A DNA stretch of 57,635 nucleotides, taken from NCBI GenBank assembly GCA_016219325.1, contig JACRNH010000010.1, forward strand, positions 1-57,635. Reading direction: 5' to 3'. Under the pieces are notes generated by a model. It was not told the origin of the DNA. It did no database searches and saw nothing but the letters and a program-made list of their open reading frames with translations. Made by a program: the position numbers and the translations under genes. This document shows positions 24,227 to 32,242 of the stretch, piece after piece (position 1 is the stretch's first letter; each line of letters starts with the position of its first letter). This DNA comes from Candidatus Collierbacteria bacterium (lineage in GTDB: Bacteria; Patescibacteriota; Microgenomatia; UBA1400; JACPES01).

Positions 24227-25780
24227 ATGATAGAACTATCTAAATTAAAAAAAGTAACTAAAGACGGACTAAAGTATGTCAAGTCTGAATCTGGGATCAT
24301 CGAGGCTCTCGTTTACGCCTCGGTTAATCATCGGACTGTCGGACGGATAGTTTATACCACTCATTTGCCGTGTAACGGTTTGGAAGAACCCAAGTCGGAA
24401 GAAGATTGCGGAATAGCCGTTGAGATTTGGTTTAAAAAAGGAAACAAGAAATTGGTCGGATTCGGCCATGAGCCAAATGAAATTTCTCTTGATGGGGTAA
24501 AAAGAGCTTTGGCAAAGGCTAAAAGAGACGCGGTGGAAGATCCTGATTTCAACGGATTTTTAAAGCCTGATAAAAATGACCACAGTATAAAAGAAACTTT
24601 TAACACCAATAAGCTGATGGATGTTGATTTTCAAAAAGAAGCCGAACTATTGGCCAAATTGAGCTGGGAAGTTATTGAAGGATCAATTGACGGTTTGGAA
24701 CAATATGCCAAACAAAAGAATTTATCCCCTAAAGATTTGGGGTTTATTTTAAACGGCGACAATTTTATTATCCGGGAACGGATGGCTTTGGCATCAACCA
24801 ATTGGATTGAAGACTCCGAAGAATCAACGGTATTTTTATCATTTTTGACCGCGATGCTGGAAAAAAGAAATGCCAAAGGCTCGGCTTGGGGAAGCCGAAT
24901 CGCGGTTGACGACGGATTTTCGGCTTACGAAATCGGTAAGAAAGCGGCATTGGCGGCCGTTAACGCGGTTGGCGGTAAAAGGATTGTTGGCCGCAAATAT
25001 AAAGTGGTATTCGGGCCGCAAGCGGTGACGGAATTGTTTGGAAATTTACTTTTACCCAATTTGAATTTGGGGATGATGGATTTTGGGGCCTCAATTTTTA
25101 CGGCCAAATACGGACAAAATGTGGCTTCTCCGTTATTGACGGTTTATGACGACGCCACTTTGCCGGGCGGGGCCGGGAGCAAGCGGATTACTTGCGAGGG
25201 CTGTTTAACCGGAAAAACCAAATTAATTGAGAGAGGGAAACTGGTCGGATTTTTATCGGATTTCAGGACCACCAGCAAAATGTTAAATAAATCTAAAGAA
25301 TCAGCGGTTAAATTAGGGGTTGATCCTCATGAAATCCGCCACGCCATCAACCCCCGGAACGGTTTCCGGTTTTCCGAAGGCGGGGGGAGAGTGGCGGCGG
25401 CCGGAGTCGGAATTCATGCTACCAATTTAGTAATTGAATCTCATCGGCCAATGACCGAAGGAGAAATATTAAGTAAAGTCGGGGACGGAATCTACATCGG
25501 CAGGCTTTGGTACACTTATCCGGTTGGAGGAATTTCATCAGGGATTATTTCCGGCACCGCTATAGCCGATAATTACGTTATCCGCAATGGCAAATTGGCC
25601 GAACCGATTTTGCCCAACACTTTAAGAATTGAAGACAATATCGGGGAAATGATAAAAAGGATTATCGGTATTGGGAATAATCAAGTTCCGACCATCCTGT
25701 GGGCTTCCGACGAAATCACTCACGCCCCCTGGGTCGCGATGGATGGAGTCAATTTTGTGGAGATAAATAAGGGGGAATGA
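24227..25780 (+). CDS. TldE/PmbA-like protease partner
   Basis: A 517-aa protein of the TldD/PmbA fold that lacks HExxxH; the matching region reads FGPQAVTELFGNLL, as in TldE/PmbA subunits without metal. It also has CEGCLTGKTKLIERGKLVGFL and an acid-rich C-terminal part typical of the family. The start at 24227 (MIELSKLKK) is chosen; the frame is open upstream only through repeat sequence. It would form the heterodimer with the preceding protein. The stop overlaps the GNAT start by 4 nt. Confidence 0.78.
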   Translation: MIELSKLKKVTKDGLKYVKSESGIIEALVYASVNHRTVGRIVYTTHLPCNGLEEPKSEEDCGIAVEIWFKKGNKKLVGFGHEPNEISLDGVKRALAKAKRDAVEDPDFNGFLKPDKNDHSIKETFNTNKLMDVDFQKEAELLAKLSWEVIEGSIDGLEQYAKQKNLSPKDLGFILNGDNFIIRERMALASTNWIEDSEESTVFLSFLTAMLEKRNAKGSAWGSRIAVDDGFSAYEIGKKAALAAVNAVGGKRIVGRKYKVVFGPQAVTELFGNLLLPNLNLGMMDFGASIFTAKYGQNVASPLLTVYDDATLPGGAGSKRITCEGCLTGKTKLIERGKLVGFLSDFRTTSKMLNKSKESAVKLGVDPHEIRHAINPRNGFRFSEGGGRVAAAGVGIHATNLVIESHRPMTEGEILSKVGDGIYIGRLWYTYPVGGISSGIISGTAIADNYVIRNGKLAEPILPNTLRIEDNIGEMIKRIIGIGNNQVPTILWASDEITHAPWVAMDGVNFVEINKGE

Positions 25781-26580
25781 GCGTTTTAGATATGAATAAT
25801 TTTAATTTTCTTCAGAAATATCAGAGGTTGCAGCATACTATTATGTACGACGAGCTGATAGATCTTGGATTTACAGTAGTCGGATATTCGAAAACAGATT
25901 CTTACGCATTTTGGAATTTGGCGTTAACTAATGTAAATCTTAGCGAAAACCAAATTTTCGAAATTGAAGATGTTTTAAGACGATGTCAACGAGATTCGAC
26001 CATTTATTTTGAAAATAAAAATCAGCTAAAAGAACTTAAGGAGGTGCTGGGGAAAAATGGGTATAAAAAAAATTTCGAAGACTGTTGGCAATTTTGGGCT
26101 GGCGGAAAAAAACCAGAAAGCAGATATTTTAATTCGGCCAAAAAAGTGACAGACATAGCAACCTTGAAAATATTCCTTGAAGCATTTAATCGGTGTTATC
26201 AAAAAAATGACCCTCAAAACCCATATGGAGAATTAGGAAGCGACTATCTGAAAGTTTCAGCTGAGGTGTGGCGCAGACACAGCCAAAGTGAGAGGATTGA
26301 ATACTTCATGATTTATAAAAATAACCAGCCTGTCGCTGTATCCACATTGACTAATCATGACGGAATAGGCTACATTTCAAACGTTGGATCGCTTCGCGAT
26401 GTCAGAGGTGAAGGTTATGGTAAGGCGGCAACTTTGTTTTGTATTCAAGAATCTATAAGGCGCGGGAACAATGAACATTGTCTTGCGACTGAAGAAGGCG
26501 CGTACCCCAATGAGTTTTATAAAAGAATCGGATTCGAAACCAGATTTACGGCAGTTGGTTATACAAAGATTCTGAAATAA
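25777..26580 (+). CDS. GNAT-family N-acetyltransferase
   Basis: A 267-aa protein whose C-terminal half has the acetyl-CoA fold: FMIYKNNQPVAVSTL, then YISNVGSLRDVRGEGYGKAA (motif A, R/Q-x-x-G-x-G/A) and FYKRIGFE near the end. The N-terminal half is less conserved and may be a degenerate second GNAT domain. The substrate is unknown. ATGA overlap with the upstream protease gene suggests cotranscription. Confidence 0.8.
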   Translation: MSVLDMNNFNFLQKYQRLQHTIMYDELIDLGFTVVGYSKTDSYAFWNLALTNVNLSENQIFEIEDVLRRCQRDSTIYFENKNQLKELKEVLGKNGYKKNFEDCWQFWAGGKKPESRYFNSAKKVTDIATLKIFLEAFNRCYQKNDPQNPYGELGSDYLKVSAEVWRRHSQSERIEYFMIYKNNQPVAVSTLTNHDGIGYISNVGSLRDVRGEGYGKAATLFCIQESIRRGNNEHCLATEEGAYPNEFYKRIGFETRFTAVGYTKILK

Positions 26581-26760
26581 TTAAAATATTCATTAACGGC
26601 TGCCGATCGGCAGTCTGGAATAATAAATCAAATGTTAATACTTTGTTACGATCGTGAGAAAGTATTAACAAATCACAAATAATTATTTATATAAATTTCT
26701 TTATTCACGGGAATGACAAGAAAGTTGACAGCTGATTAGCGCAGACTTAAGATAATTTGA

Positions 26761-26955
26761 ATGAAAATATGGTTGGAAATAATTTCAGAATGGTTGGTAA
26801 ACATTTCAGCCGGATGATTCGCGGTGGCGGTAATTGAACCAAATTTCAGCCAAGCATTTGGTCCGGACAAAATAGCATCGTTGACTTTAAGATTTACCTT
26901 TGGTATTGTGTCTTTGATGTTGGCAAAATTATTCAGAGAAAGGTCAAGATTATGA
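26761..26955 (+). pseudogene. Third copy of the small membrane protein, with Trp codon changed to stop
   Basis: The frame reads MKIWLEIISEWLVNISAG, then TGA (26815-26817), then FAVAVIEPNF and on to KLFRERSRL with a TGA stop. Alignment with copies 1 and 2 (LAAGWFGVVFIAP) places the TGA exactly at the conserved Trp, so a single TGG to TGA change explains it. The ATGA overlap with the following micro-protein is preserved, which shows that this is the same two-gene unit. Readthrough is possible but unproven. Confidence 0.72.
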
Positions 26956-27095
26956 ATTTAAATTTTACTCAAATCGCCAATAATATAACTTTTTTGTACG
27001 GAATCTTATTAATAGTTTTATTATTAACGTATATCGCTTTTTGGAAGCGATCAGAAACTCCAACATCTTCAAAATCTTCCAGAGCGCGGAATTGA
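26952..27095 (+). CDS. Single-pass micro-protein, second gene of the pair (copy 3, diverged)
   Basis: A 47-aa product with one membrane helix (ITFLYGILLIVLLLTYIAFW) and the tail KRSETPTSSKSSRARN, like KKTPQSSKAR of the other copies. It is the only intact piece in the 650-bp gap 26581-27229; the rest of the gap shows only a fragment of the GGAATGAC repeat (26703-26716) and no other gene. Confidence 0.55.
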   Translation: MNLNFTQIANNITFLYGILLIVLLLTYIAFWKRSETPTSSKSSRARN

Positions 27096-27229
27096 ATGTT
27101 AATAAAACTCTATAATCCGTCCTTACTAAAGTTTCGGCGAGGCAAGCCACAGGGAACCTAAATCTACCAGCAGAGTATTGGCGTAGCCGGTTCGTTCCAA
27201 GACGTCGTCAGTTATGCTATTCTATATTT

Positions 27230-27514
27230 ATGATAAAGGCAATCGCGTTAACTCCGGAATTATGGAAGTCTATTTCCTGGGATCGGCCGGAAATGACGCT
27301 TCAAAAGGCAGATTTAATTTTGAACAGGCCGGATGATCCTGAATATTATTGGCTGGTGGGGCGAATGGTTGAAAGATTAAGTCCGGAAGAAATCTTTTCG
27401 GTAATTGACAGAGAAAGCCTGTATTCTATGTTTCCTAAACTGCGGATTTGGAAGAAATGGTCAATCGAGAAAGCAGAGGCTTTGTTTCCGGAAAAGTATC
27501 GCCAGTTGAATTGA
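27230..27514 (+). CDS. Small partner of an AbiEii-type nucleotidyltransferase (putative antitoxin)
   Basis: A 94-aa protein rich in Trp and charged residues (MTLQKADLILNRPDDPEYYW, FPKLRIWKKWSIEKAEALFP). Not recognised by motif. It stands directly before the nucleotidyltransferase with no gap, which is the antitoxin position. An extended -10 (TGCTATTCT, TATTCT at 27218-27223) ends 6 nt before the ATG. The similar-sized gene at 35497 holds the same place before the other AbiEii-type gene. Confidence 0.6.
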   Translation: MIKAIALTPELWKSISWDRPEMTLQKADLILNRPDDPEYYWLVGRMVERLSPEEIFSVIDRESLYSMFPKLRIWKKWSIEKAEALFPEKYRQLN

Positions 27515-28198
27515 ATGATTAATCAACTTAATCCTCAAAAACATTTAACGCCGCTTCAATGGCTGGTATTAAAAAAGTTTTTTGCCGACCCGATTTCGGC
27601 GCAGTTTTTCTTAACCGGCGGAACGGCTTTATCAGGTTTCTACTATCATCACCGTGACAGCGTGGATTTGGATTTATTTACCTTAAATCCGTTTGATTAT
27701 CCAAAGATTAAAGAGCGGTTGGCTAAATTAGCGGCCGATATTGGAGGGATATACCAAGTGAGAACAGAATCGCCCCCGCTTTTGACCGGATTTATTGAAA
27801 CCGGAGACGTTAAATTAAAAGTGGATATAGTCCATGATATTCCGGTGCACGACGGGGAATTTAAAGTTTTTGAATCAATAAGAGTCGATGCTTTGGAAAA
27901 TATCGGGTCCAACAAAATTACCGCTATCTACGGACGGCTTGCCCCTAAAGATTTTATTGACCTCTACTGGATTTTAAAGATTGACGGAAAATTGAATTTT
28001 GAGAAATTAATGGAAACAGCTAAGAAAAAAGATTTAGGATTGACAGAATTTCATCTGGGACATATTTTTGCCGGTATTCCGGAGAATCTATTGTTTCCAC
28101 CGACAATGCCTTCAGTTTCTCCTCAAGAAATCAGAAGTTTCTTTGTGGATTTAGGCAATAATCTTTTGGAAAAAGCAGAAAAGCCCAAATTTGGCTAG
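27515..28198 (+). CDS. AbiEii/AbiGii-type nucleotidyltransferase (putative toxin)
   Basis: A 227-aa protein with FFLTGGTALSGFYYHHRDSVDLDLF, the GGTAL...DxDLF site of the AbiEii/DUF1814 nucleotidyltransferases, and a later LKVDIV acidic strand and PKDFIDLYWIL. Members act as toxins in type IV or phage-defence TA systems. The start abuts the stop of the small upstream gene. Confidence 0.82.
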   Translation: MINQLNPQKHLTPLQWLVLKKFFADPISAQFFLTGGTALSGFYYHHRDSVDLDLFTLNPFDYPKIKERLAKLAADIGGIYQVRTESPPLLTGFIETGDVKLKVDIVHDIPVHDGEFKVFESIRVDALENIGSNKITAIYGRLAPKDFIDLYWILKIDGKLNFEKLMETAKKKDLGLTEFHLGHIFAGIPENLLFPPTMPSVSPQEIRSFFVDLGNNLLEKAEKPKFG

Positions 28199-28292
28199 AT
28201 ATTCAAAAGCATTTTGATCCTTGGCAGGGCTTTAGTGATGGCCTGTTCGCGGTGGGATTGAACGCTCTAAAGTATTCTGCTAGAGTGGCTTA

Positions 28293-29828
28293 ATGTTGGC
28301 CAGGGTGTTTTCCGGGGCAAACGTCGGTTTGGATAGCTTGGTAGTTGAAGTGGAAGTGGATGTTTCCGAACATGGCCTGCCCCATTTTGACATTGTCGGT
28401 CTGCCTTCGCAAGCGGTCAAAGAAAGCAAACAAAGAGTCTGGGCGGCATTAAAAAACAGCGGGCTTAAATCTCCGGCCCGCAGGATCACCATAAATTTAG
28501 CTCCGGCCGATCTGCCCAAAGACGGTCCGGCTTACGATCTGCCGATTGCGGTCGGAATTATGCTGGCGTTTAATCAAATAAATTTCGACTCCAGCCAGGC
28601 GATGTTTTTCGGCGAGCTGTCTTTAGACGGATCTTTGCGGCATACTTCCGGAGTTCTTCCCCTTGCGCTTTTGGCCAAAGGCCACGGATTCAAACGGGTT
28701 TTTTTACCCAAAGCCAATGCCAAGGAAGCGGCGGTGGTTGACGGGATTGAGACCATGCCGGTGGTTTCAATTCAGCAGTTAATAGAACATTTTTCCGGAT
28801 TGGAAAACTTAAAAATTATCCCTCATCCGCCGATTGATTTCGGGCGGATTTTATCCGAACCTACTGCGGAATTTGACATGAGCGAAGTCCGCGGGCAGGA
28901 AGAAGCTAAAGAAGCGGTAAAAATTGCCGCCGCCGGAGGCCACAACGTATTTTTACAGGGTCCGCCGGGGTCGGGAAAAACCATGCTGGCCCGGGCCATG
29001 CCGTCAATTTTGCCTGACCTAACCCAAGACGAGGCTTTGGAGGTGACTAAAATTTATTCAATCTGCGGATTGGTGCCGGAAGGGGAATCGATTATTAAAT
29101 TAAGGCCGTTCCGGTCGCCTCATCATACGACAAGCAGGGTGGGTTTAATCGGGGGCGGAACCCATCCCCGGCCGGGAGAGATTTCTTTAGCTCACCGCGG
29201 AGTTTTGTTTTTGGACGAGTTTCCGGAATTCCCGCGGAATGTTTTGGAATCCTTGCGCCAGCCTTTGGAAGATGGAGTGGTGACGGTTAGCCGGGCCATA
29301 GGAACATGGACATATCCAGCAAATTTCGTTTTAGTCGCCGCCGCCAATCCCTGCCCATGCGGAAATTACGGCAGTAAATGGAAAGTCTGCACTTGTCCTC
29401 CTTCTAACGTTGAAAGGTACAGGAAAAGAATCTCCGGCCCGATTCTGGACAGAATAGACCTTCATGTTTCGGTTAAAGAAGTCCGGCCGACCGATTTGGA
29501 AAATTTATCCGCCGGAGAAACATCTTTAATAATCCGCCAAAAAATTCAAGCGGCCAGAGAGCGGCAAACTCTGCGGTTCAAAGGAACAAAAATTGTCTGC
29601 AACGCGGACATGGGGATAAAAGCGGTCAAAACTTATTGTAAATTATCAGCCGAATGCAGTGAATTGGTAACCAAATTATCTTTACACTACCGGCTTTCGG
29701 CCCGGGCCCACGTTAAATTAATTAAAGTCGCAAAGACCATCGCCGATTTAGCCGGAGACGATAATATTTTCCCCACCCACTTATTGCAGGCCGTCAGATT
29801 CCGCCAAACCGGACCTATTCCCGCTTAA
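28293..29828 (+). CDS. comM: YifB/ComM-family Mg-chelatase-like AAA+ ATPase
   Basis: A 511-aa protein with an N-terminal Lon-protease-like fold (VGLPSQAVKESKQRVWAAL), Walker A GPPGSGKTM, a sensor region with FRSPHHTTS and LAHRGVLFLDEFPEF, and a C-terminal zinc-like cluster (NPCPCGNYGSKWKVCTCPP). ComM is a hexameric helicase that promotes branch migration during natural transformation. Length is as in the family. TAGAGT with an upstream TG (28281-28286) ends 6 nt before the start. It overlaps the convergent channel gene by 14 bp. Confidence 0.9.
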   Translation: MLARVFSGANVGLDSLVVEVEVDVSEHGLPHFDIVGLPSQAVKESKQRVWAALKNSGLKSPARRITINLAPADLPKDGPAYDLPIAVGIMLAFNQINFDSSQAMFFGELSLDGSLRHTSGVLPLALLAKGHGFKRVFLPKANAKEAAVVDGIETMPVVSIQQLIEHFSGLENLKIIPHPPIDFGRILSEPTAEFDMSEVRGQEEAKEAVKIAAAGGHNVFLQGPPGSGKTMLARAMPSILPDLTQDEALEVTKIYSICGLVPEGESIIKLRPFRSPHHTTSRVGLIGGGTHPRPGEISLAHRGVLFLDEFPEFPRNVLESLRQPLEDGVVTVSRAIGTWTYPANFVLVAAANPCPCGNYGSKWKVCTCPPSNVERYRKRISGPILDRIDLHVSVKEVRPTDLENLSAGETSLIIRQKIQAARERQTLRFKGTKIVCNADMGIKAVKTYCKLSAECSELVTKLSLHYRLSARAHVKLIKVAKTIADLAGDDNIFPTHLLQAVRFRQTGPIPA

Positions 29829-30516
29829 GATCTTTGCGGACACCGCTATACCATTCAGTCAGGATGTCTTTAACAATATCTTTACTCCCCAAACCCAAAG
29901 CCAGTCCTAATCCCAGCGAGAGCATGGCGATAGTTCCAGTAATCAGAGTGTTGATAAAATTGGCGGCGATCCCTAATTCCGAAATCGCGGCTAGCGCCGC
30001 AAAAATCATTACAATCCAGCTAGCGAGCTTCCCCAAAAATCTGGAAACTGAAACAGCCACGGATCCGACCGCGCCTTTTACCAAACTTTCGACCAATCCG
30101 GCCAAAAGGACTCCGGCCAATAAAACTATCGCGGCCGAAAAAACTTTAGGCATATAACTTAAGATATTATTTAAAACCTGGGATACGGTAGACAGCCCCA
30201 GAATGTTGACCGCGGCAATAAAGAAAATAAAAATCGTCAGCCACCTGACGGTACTGCCCAGAATATCTTCAACTTTCCCGCCGATCTCGGCCTTTTTTAG
30301 AAATGTGTCCACTCCTGTCCCGGAAATTAAGGCATTTAATTTGACGGCGCCTAAAATCTTAGACACTAAGAATTTCAGCCAAGCTCCGGCCAGCCAGCCG
30401 ATAATCAAGACTAAAATCGCGCCTAAAAGATTCGGAATAAATATCGCCAGGCGGCTTAAAACGGAAGAACCGGCGACGATTATGGCGTCCTGCCAATTAG
30501 AAATATTTTCAGGCAT
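29815..30516 (-). CDS. Mechanosensitive-channel-like membrane protein (TM-helix repeat)
   Basis: A 233-aa protein with about five hydrophobic segments, repeated PxxxxAIVxLLxGxxxA patterns as in the conserved TM-helix repeat of small mechanosensitive-channel relatives, and SLGLGLALGLGSKDIVKDI near the end. The family's beta domain is absent, so gating is uncertain. It has one of the best Shine-Dalgarno sites here (GGAGGTGAT, 5 nt before the ATG). Confidence 0.75.
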   Translation of the reverse strand: MPENISNWQDAIIVAGSSVLSRLAIFIPNLLGAILVLIIGWLAGAWLKFLVSKILGAVKLNALISGTGVDTFLKKAEIGGKVEDILGSTVRWLTIFIFFIAAVNILGLSTVSQVLNNILSYMPKVFSAAIVLLAGVLLAGLVESLVKGAVGSVAVSVSRFLGKLASWIVMIFAALAAISELGIAANFINTLITGTIAMLSLGLGLALGLGSKDIVKDILTEWYSGVRKDLKRE

Positions 30517-30583
30517 TTTTTATCACCTCCCGTCTGCTTATTTTAGATTATACAGTGTTATCGGATTACGCAAATTTTCATTC

Positions 30584-30730
30584 ACACGAGTTTCGCGCGC
30601 ATTAGCTCGCTGGCGGAAATTCTGAGAGATGGGTGGCGGTCTGGCAGAGCCAGATCCTGCTCCGCAGGACAGCTAGCTTACTTCGCGAATTTGCCAACTT
30701 CGCTAATGATTAAACGCGAAACTCGTATAG
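30584..30730. repeat. Long palindromic repeat with nested TCCTGCTCCGCAGGA hairpin
   Basis: The outer arms ACGAGTTTCGCGCGCATTAG and CTAATGATTAAACGCGAAAC pair with each other. Inside are CTGGCGGAAATT and GCGAATTTGCCAACTTCGC, plus the hairpin AGATCCTGCTCCGCAGGACA, an element seen separately at 31473 and in miaA. So one repeat has inserted into another. 30731-30861 adds only AG-rich tracts and the deformylase promoter. Confidence 0.78.
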
Positions 30731-30861
30731 AATTCAATATCGCCATTTAAGTTTTTGAGAAAGAATTAGAGGAGAATAAAGGAATTTAGGGGAGATTAGG
30801 GAGATAAGGGAGATGGGGGAAGGCTTAAAGCGTTAGTTTAAGTTTGATGTATAATGCGATC

Positions 30862-31449
30862 ATGGCCATCAGGGAAACAATTCAAATCGGGCATCCAGCG
30901 TTAAAGCGCTTAAACCAAGAAATAGTTGATTTTTCGGCTCCGGAATTGGCTCAATTAATTCTGGACTTGCAAGACACTATGCGGGCAACCGGATTAATTG
31001 GTATCGCCTCTCCACAAATAGGCGAGAATTTCAGAGTTTTTGTGACAGAACCAAGAGAAACCGATACCAGACCGGCCGATCAGGCCGATGAATTCAGAGT
31101 ATATGTAAATCCTGGAATAGTTTTTAAATCAGAAGAGAAAGTCGTAATCTGGGAAGGGTGCGGAAGCGTATTAAATGCAAAGTTATTTGGGCCGGTTGAA
31201 AGGCCAAAAGTGGTTGAAGTGGAAGCTCGTGATGCTAAAGGCGGGAAATTCAGATTTAAAGCGGACGGAATTTTAGGTCGAGTCATCCAGCATGAACAGG
31301 ATCATTTAGACAGGAGCGAATTTACTGAACACGTTCTGGATTACAGGGATCTTAAGGTGGTCGAGTTCTACATAAAAGACGAAAAAAATAAACCAGAGCA
31401 TTTGGAAGCTCAAAGAATAACCATTAAGGAATTCAGAAAGGTTGAATGA
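30862..31449 (+). CDS. def: Peptide deformylase
   Basis: It removes the N-formyl group from nascent proteins. The three metal-site motifs are GLIGIASPQIG (residues 44-54), EGCGS (98-102; usually EGCLS) and HEQDH (144-148). The ATG at 30862 is chosen over 30844 because TATAAT (30850-30855) ends 6 nt before it and would lie inside the longer frame. Length 195 aa, slightly long. The Leu-to-Gly change in motif 2 is unusual but the Cys ligand is kept. Confidence 0.88.
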   Translation: MAIRETIQIGHPALKRLNQEIVDFSAPELAQLILDLQDTMRATGLIGIASPQIGENFRVFVTEPRETDTRPADQADEFRVYVNPGIVFKSEEKVVIWEGCGSVLNAKLFGPVERPKVVEVEARDAKGGKFRFKADGILGRVIQHEQDHLDRSEFTEHVLDYRDLKVVEFYIKDEKNKPEHLEAQRITIKEFRKVE

Positions 31450-31452
31450 TAA

Positions 31453-31550
31453 AAATTTATAGGAGATTAAAGTCCTGCGGAGCAGGATCCGGCTCTGCCG
31501 GAGAATTTAGGAGAAATTAGGGGAGATTGGGGGGGATTAGGGAGATCGTA
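31453..31550. repeat. GGGGAGATTAGG tracts and TCCTGCGGAGCAGGA hairpin
   Basis: Tandem purine-rich units (GGGGAGATTGGGGGGGATTA), as also at 30777-30830, with GTCCTGCGGAGCAGGATCC (about 31473-31491) and CCGGCTCTGCCGG hairpins in the middle. Seen on both sides of def. No gene. Confidence 0.72.
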
Positions 31551-31567
31551 AGTGCTAGTATTAAACC

Positions 31568-32242
31568 ATGAAGAAAATGGGGTTGGCGGTGTTGGCGGTT
31601 GCGGTCATCGCCGGAAGCGGATTGGCCTTTAAAAATTTTGTTGATCCGTACGAAAATGTTTTTAGGGTGGTTGACGGAGACACTTTCATTCTTGAAGCCA
31701 ATAAGCAGGCCGTCCGGTTATTCGGGATTGACGCTCCGGAACTTAATAATTGTTACGGACAGGAAAGCTTTTCCTATTTGAGCGGACTTTTAAAAAAGGG
31801 GAAAGTCCAGCTAAAAGAACCGGTTGTCGATAAATTCGGCCGGATTGTGGCTTTGGGGTTTGTTAACGGCCAACTCATAAATGAAACCATGATTAAAGAA
31901 GGTTTTGCCGCTTATAGGAGTGAGCCCGGGAGCGGGAAAGAAGCCATGAAAGCCGCCCATGAATTGGCCAAATCAAACAAAACCGGAATTTATTCCCCGA
32001 CTTGCACCGACGAAGTTCCTCCGGACCCAAAATGCGCCATCAAGGGAAATAATGATTTGGACCGGAATGAAAATTTATATCTAATGCCTTCGTGCCCGTA
32101 TTATGATTCGGTAATCATCAGAAGATTTGAGGGCGATCAATGGTTTTGTTCGGAACCTGAGGCTAAAAAAGCCGGCTTCAAATTATCTCCGGCTTGCGGA
32201 CTGGGGACCAATAGGGATTTTGACGGTAAAAAATCCTTTTGA
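31568..32242 (+). CDS. Secreted or membrane-anchored thermonuclease-like nuclease
   Basis: A 224-aa protein with an N-terminal signal/anchor (MGLAVLAVAVIAGSGLAF) and an SNase domain: VVDGDTFIL, VRLFGIDAPE, VDKFGRIVAL and EGFAAYR, the Arg/Asp/Glu set of staphylococcal-nuclease folds. The C-terminal 70 residues have six Cys (PTCTDE, PKCAIKGN, PSCPYY, WFCSEP, PACGLG) and may form a small disulfide-bonded cap. It could degrade external DNA for uptake, fitting comM nearby. TAGTAT (31556-31561) ends 6 nt before the ATG. Its 3' end overlaps mgtA by 65 bp. Confidence 0.82.
   Translation: MKKMGLAVLAVAVIAGSGLAFKNFVDPYENVFRVVDGDTFILEANKQAVRLFGIDAPELNNCYGQESFSYLSGLLKKGKVQLKEPVVDKFGRIVALGFVNGQLINETMIKEGFAAYRSEPGSGKEAMKAAHELAKSNKTGIYSPTCTDEVPPDPKCAIKGNNDLDRNENLYLMPSCPYYDSVIIRRFEGDQWFCSEPEAKKAGFKLSPACGLGTNRDFDGKKSF

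Noticed and set aside
26815..26817. TGA possibly read as Gly or Trp (recoded genetic code)
   Set aside because: TGA is the stop of many intact genes here (for example hicB at 4579 and the TldE-like gene at 25780), so the code is standard and this is one mutated codon.
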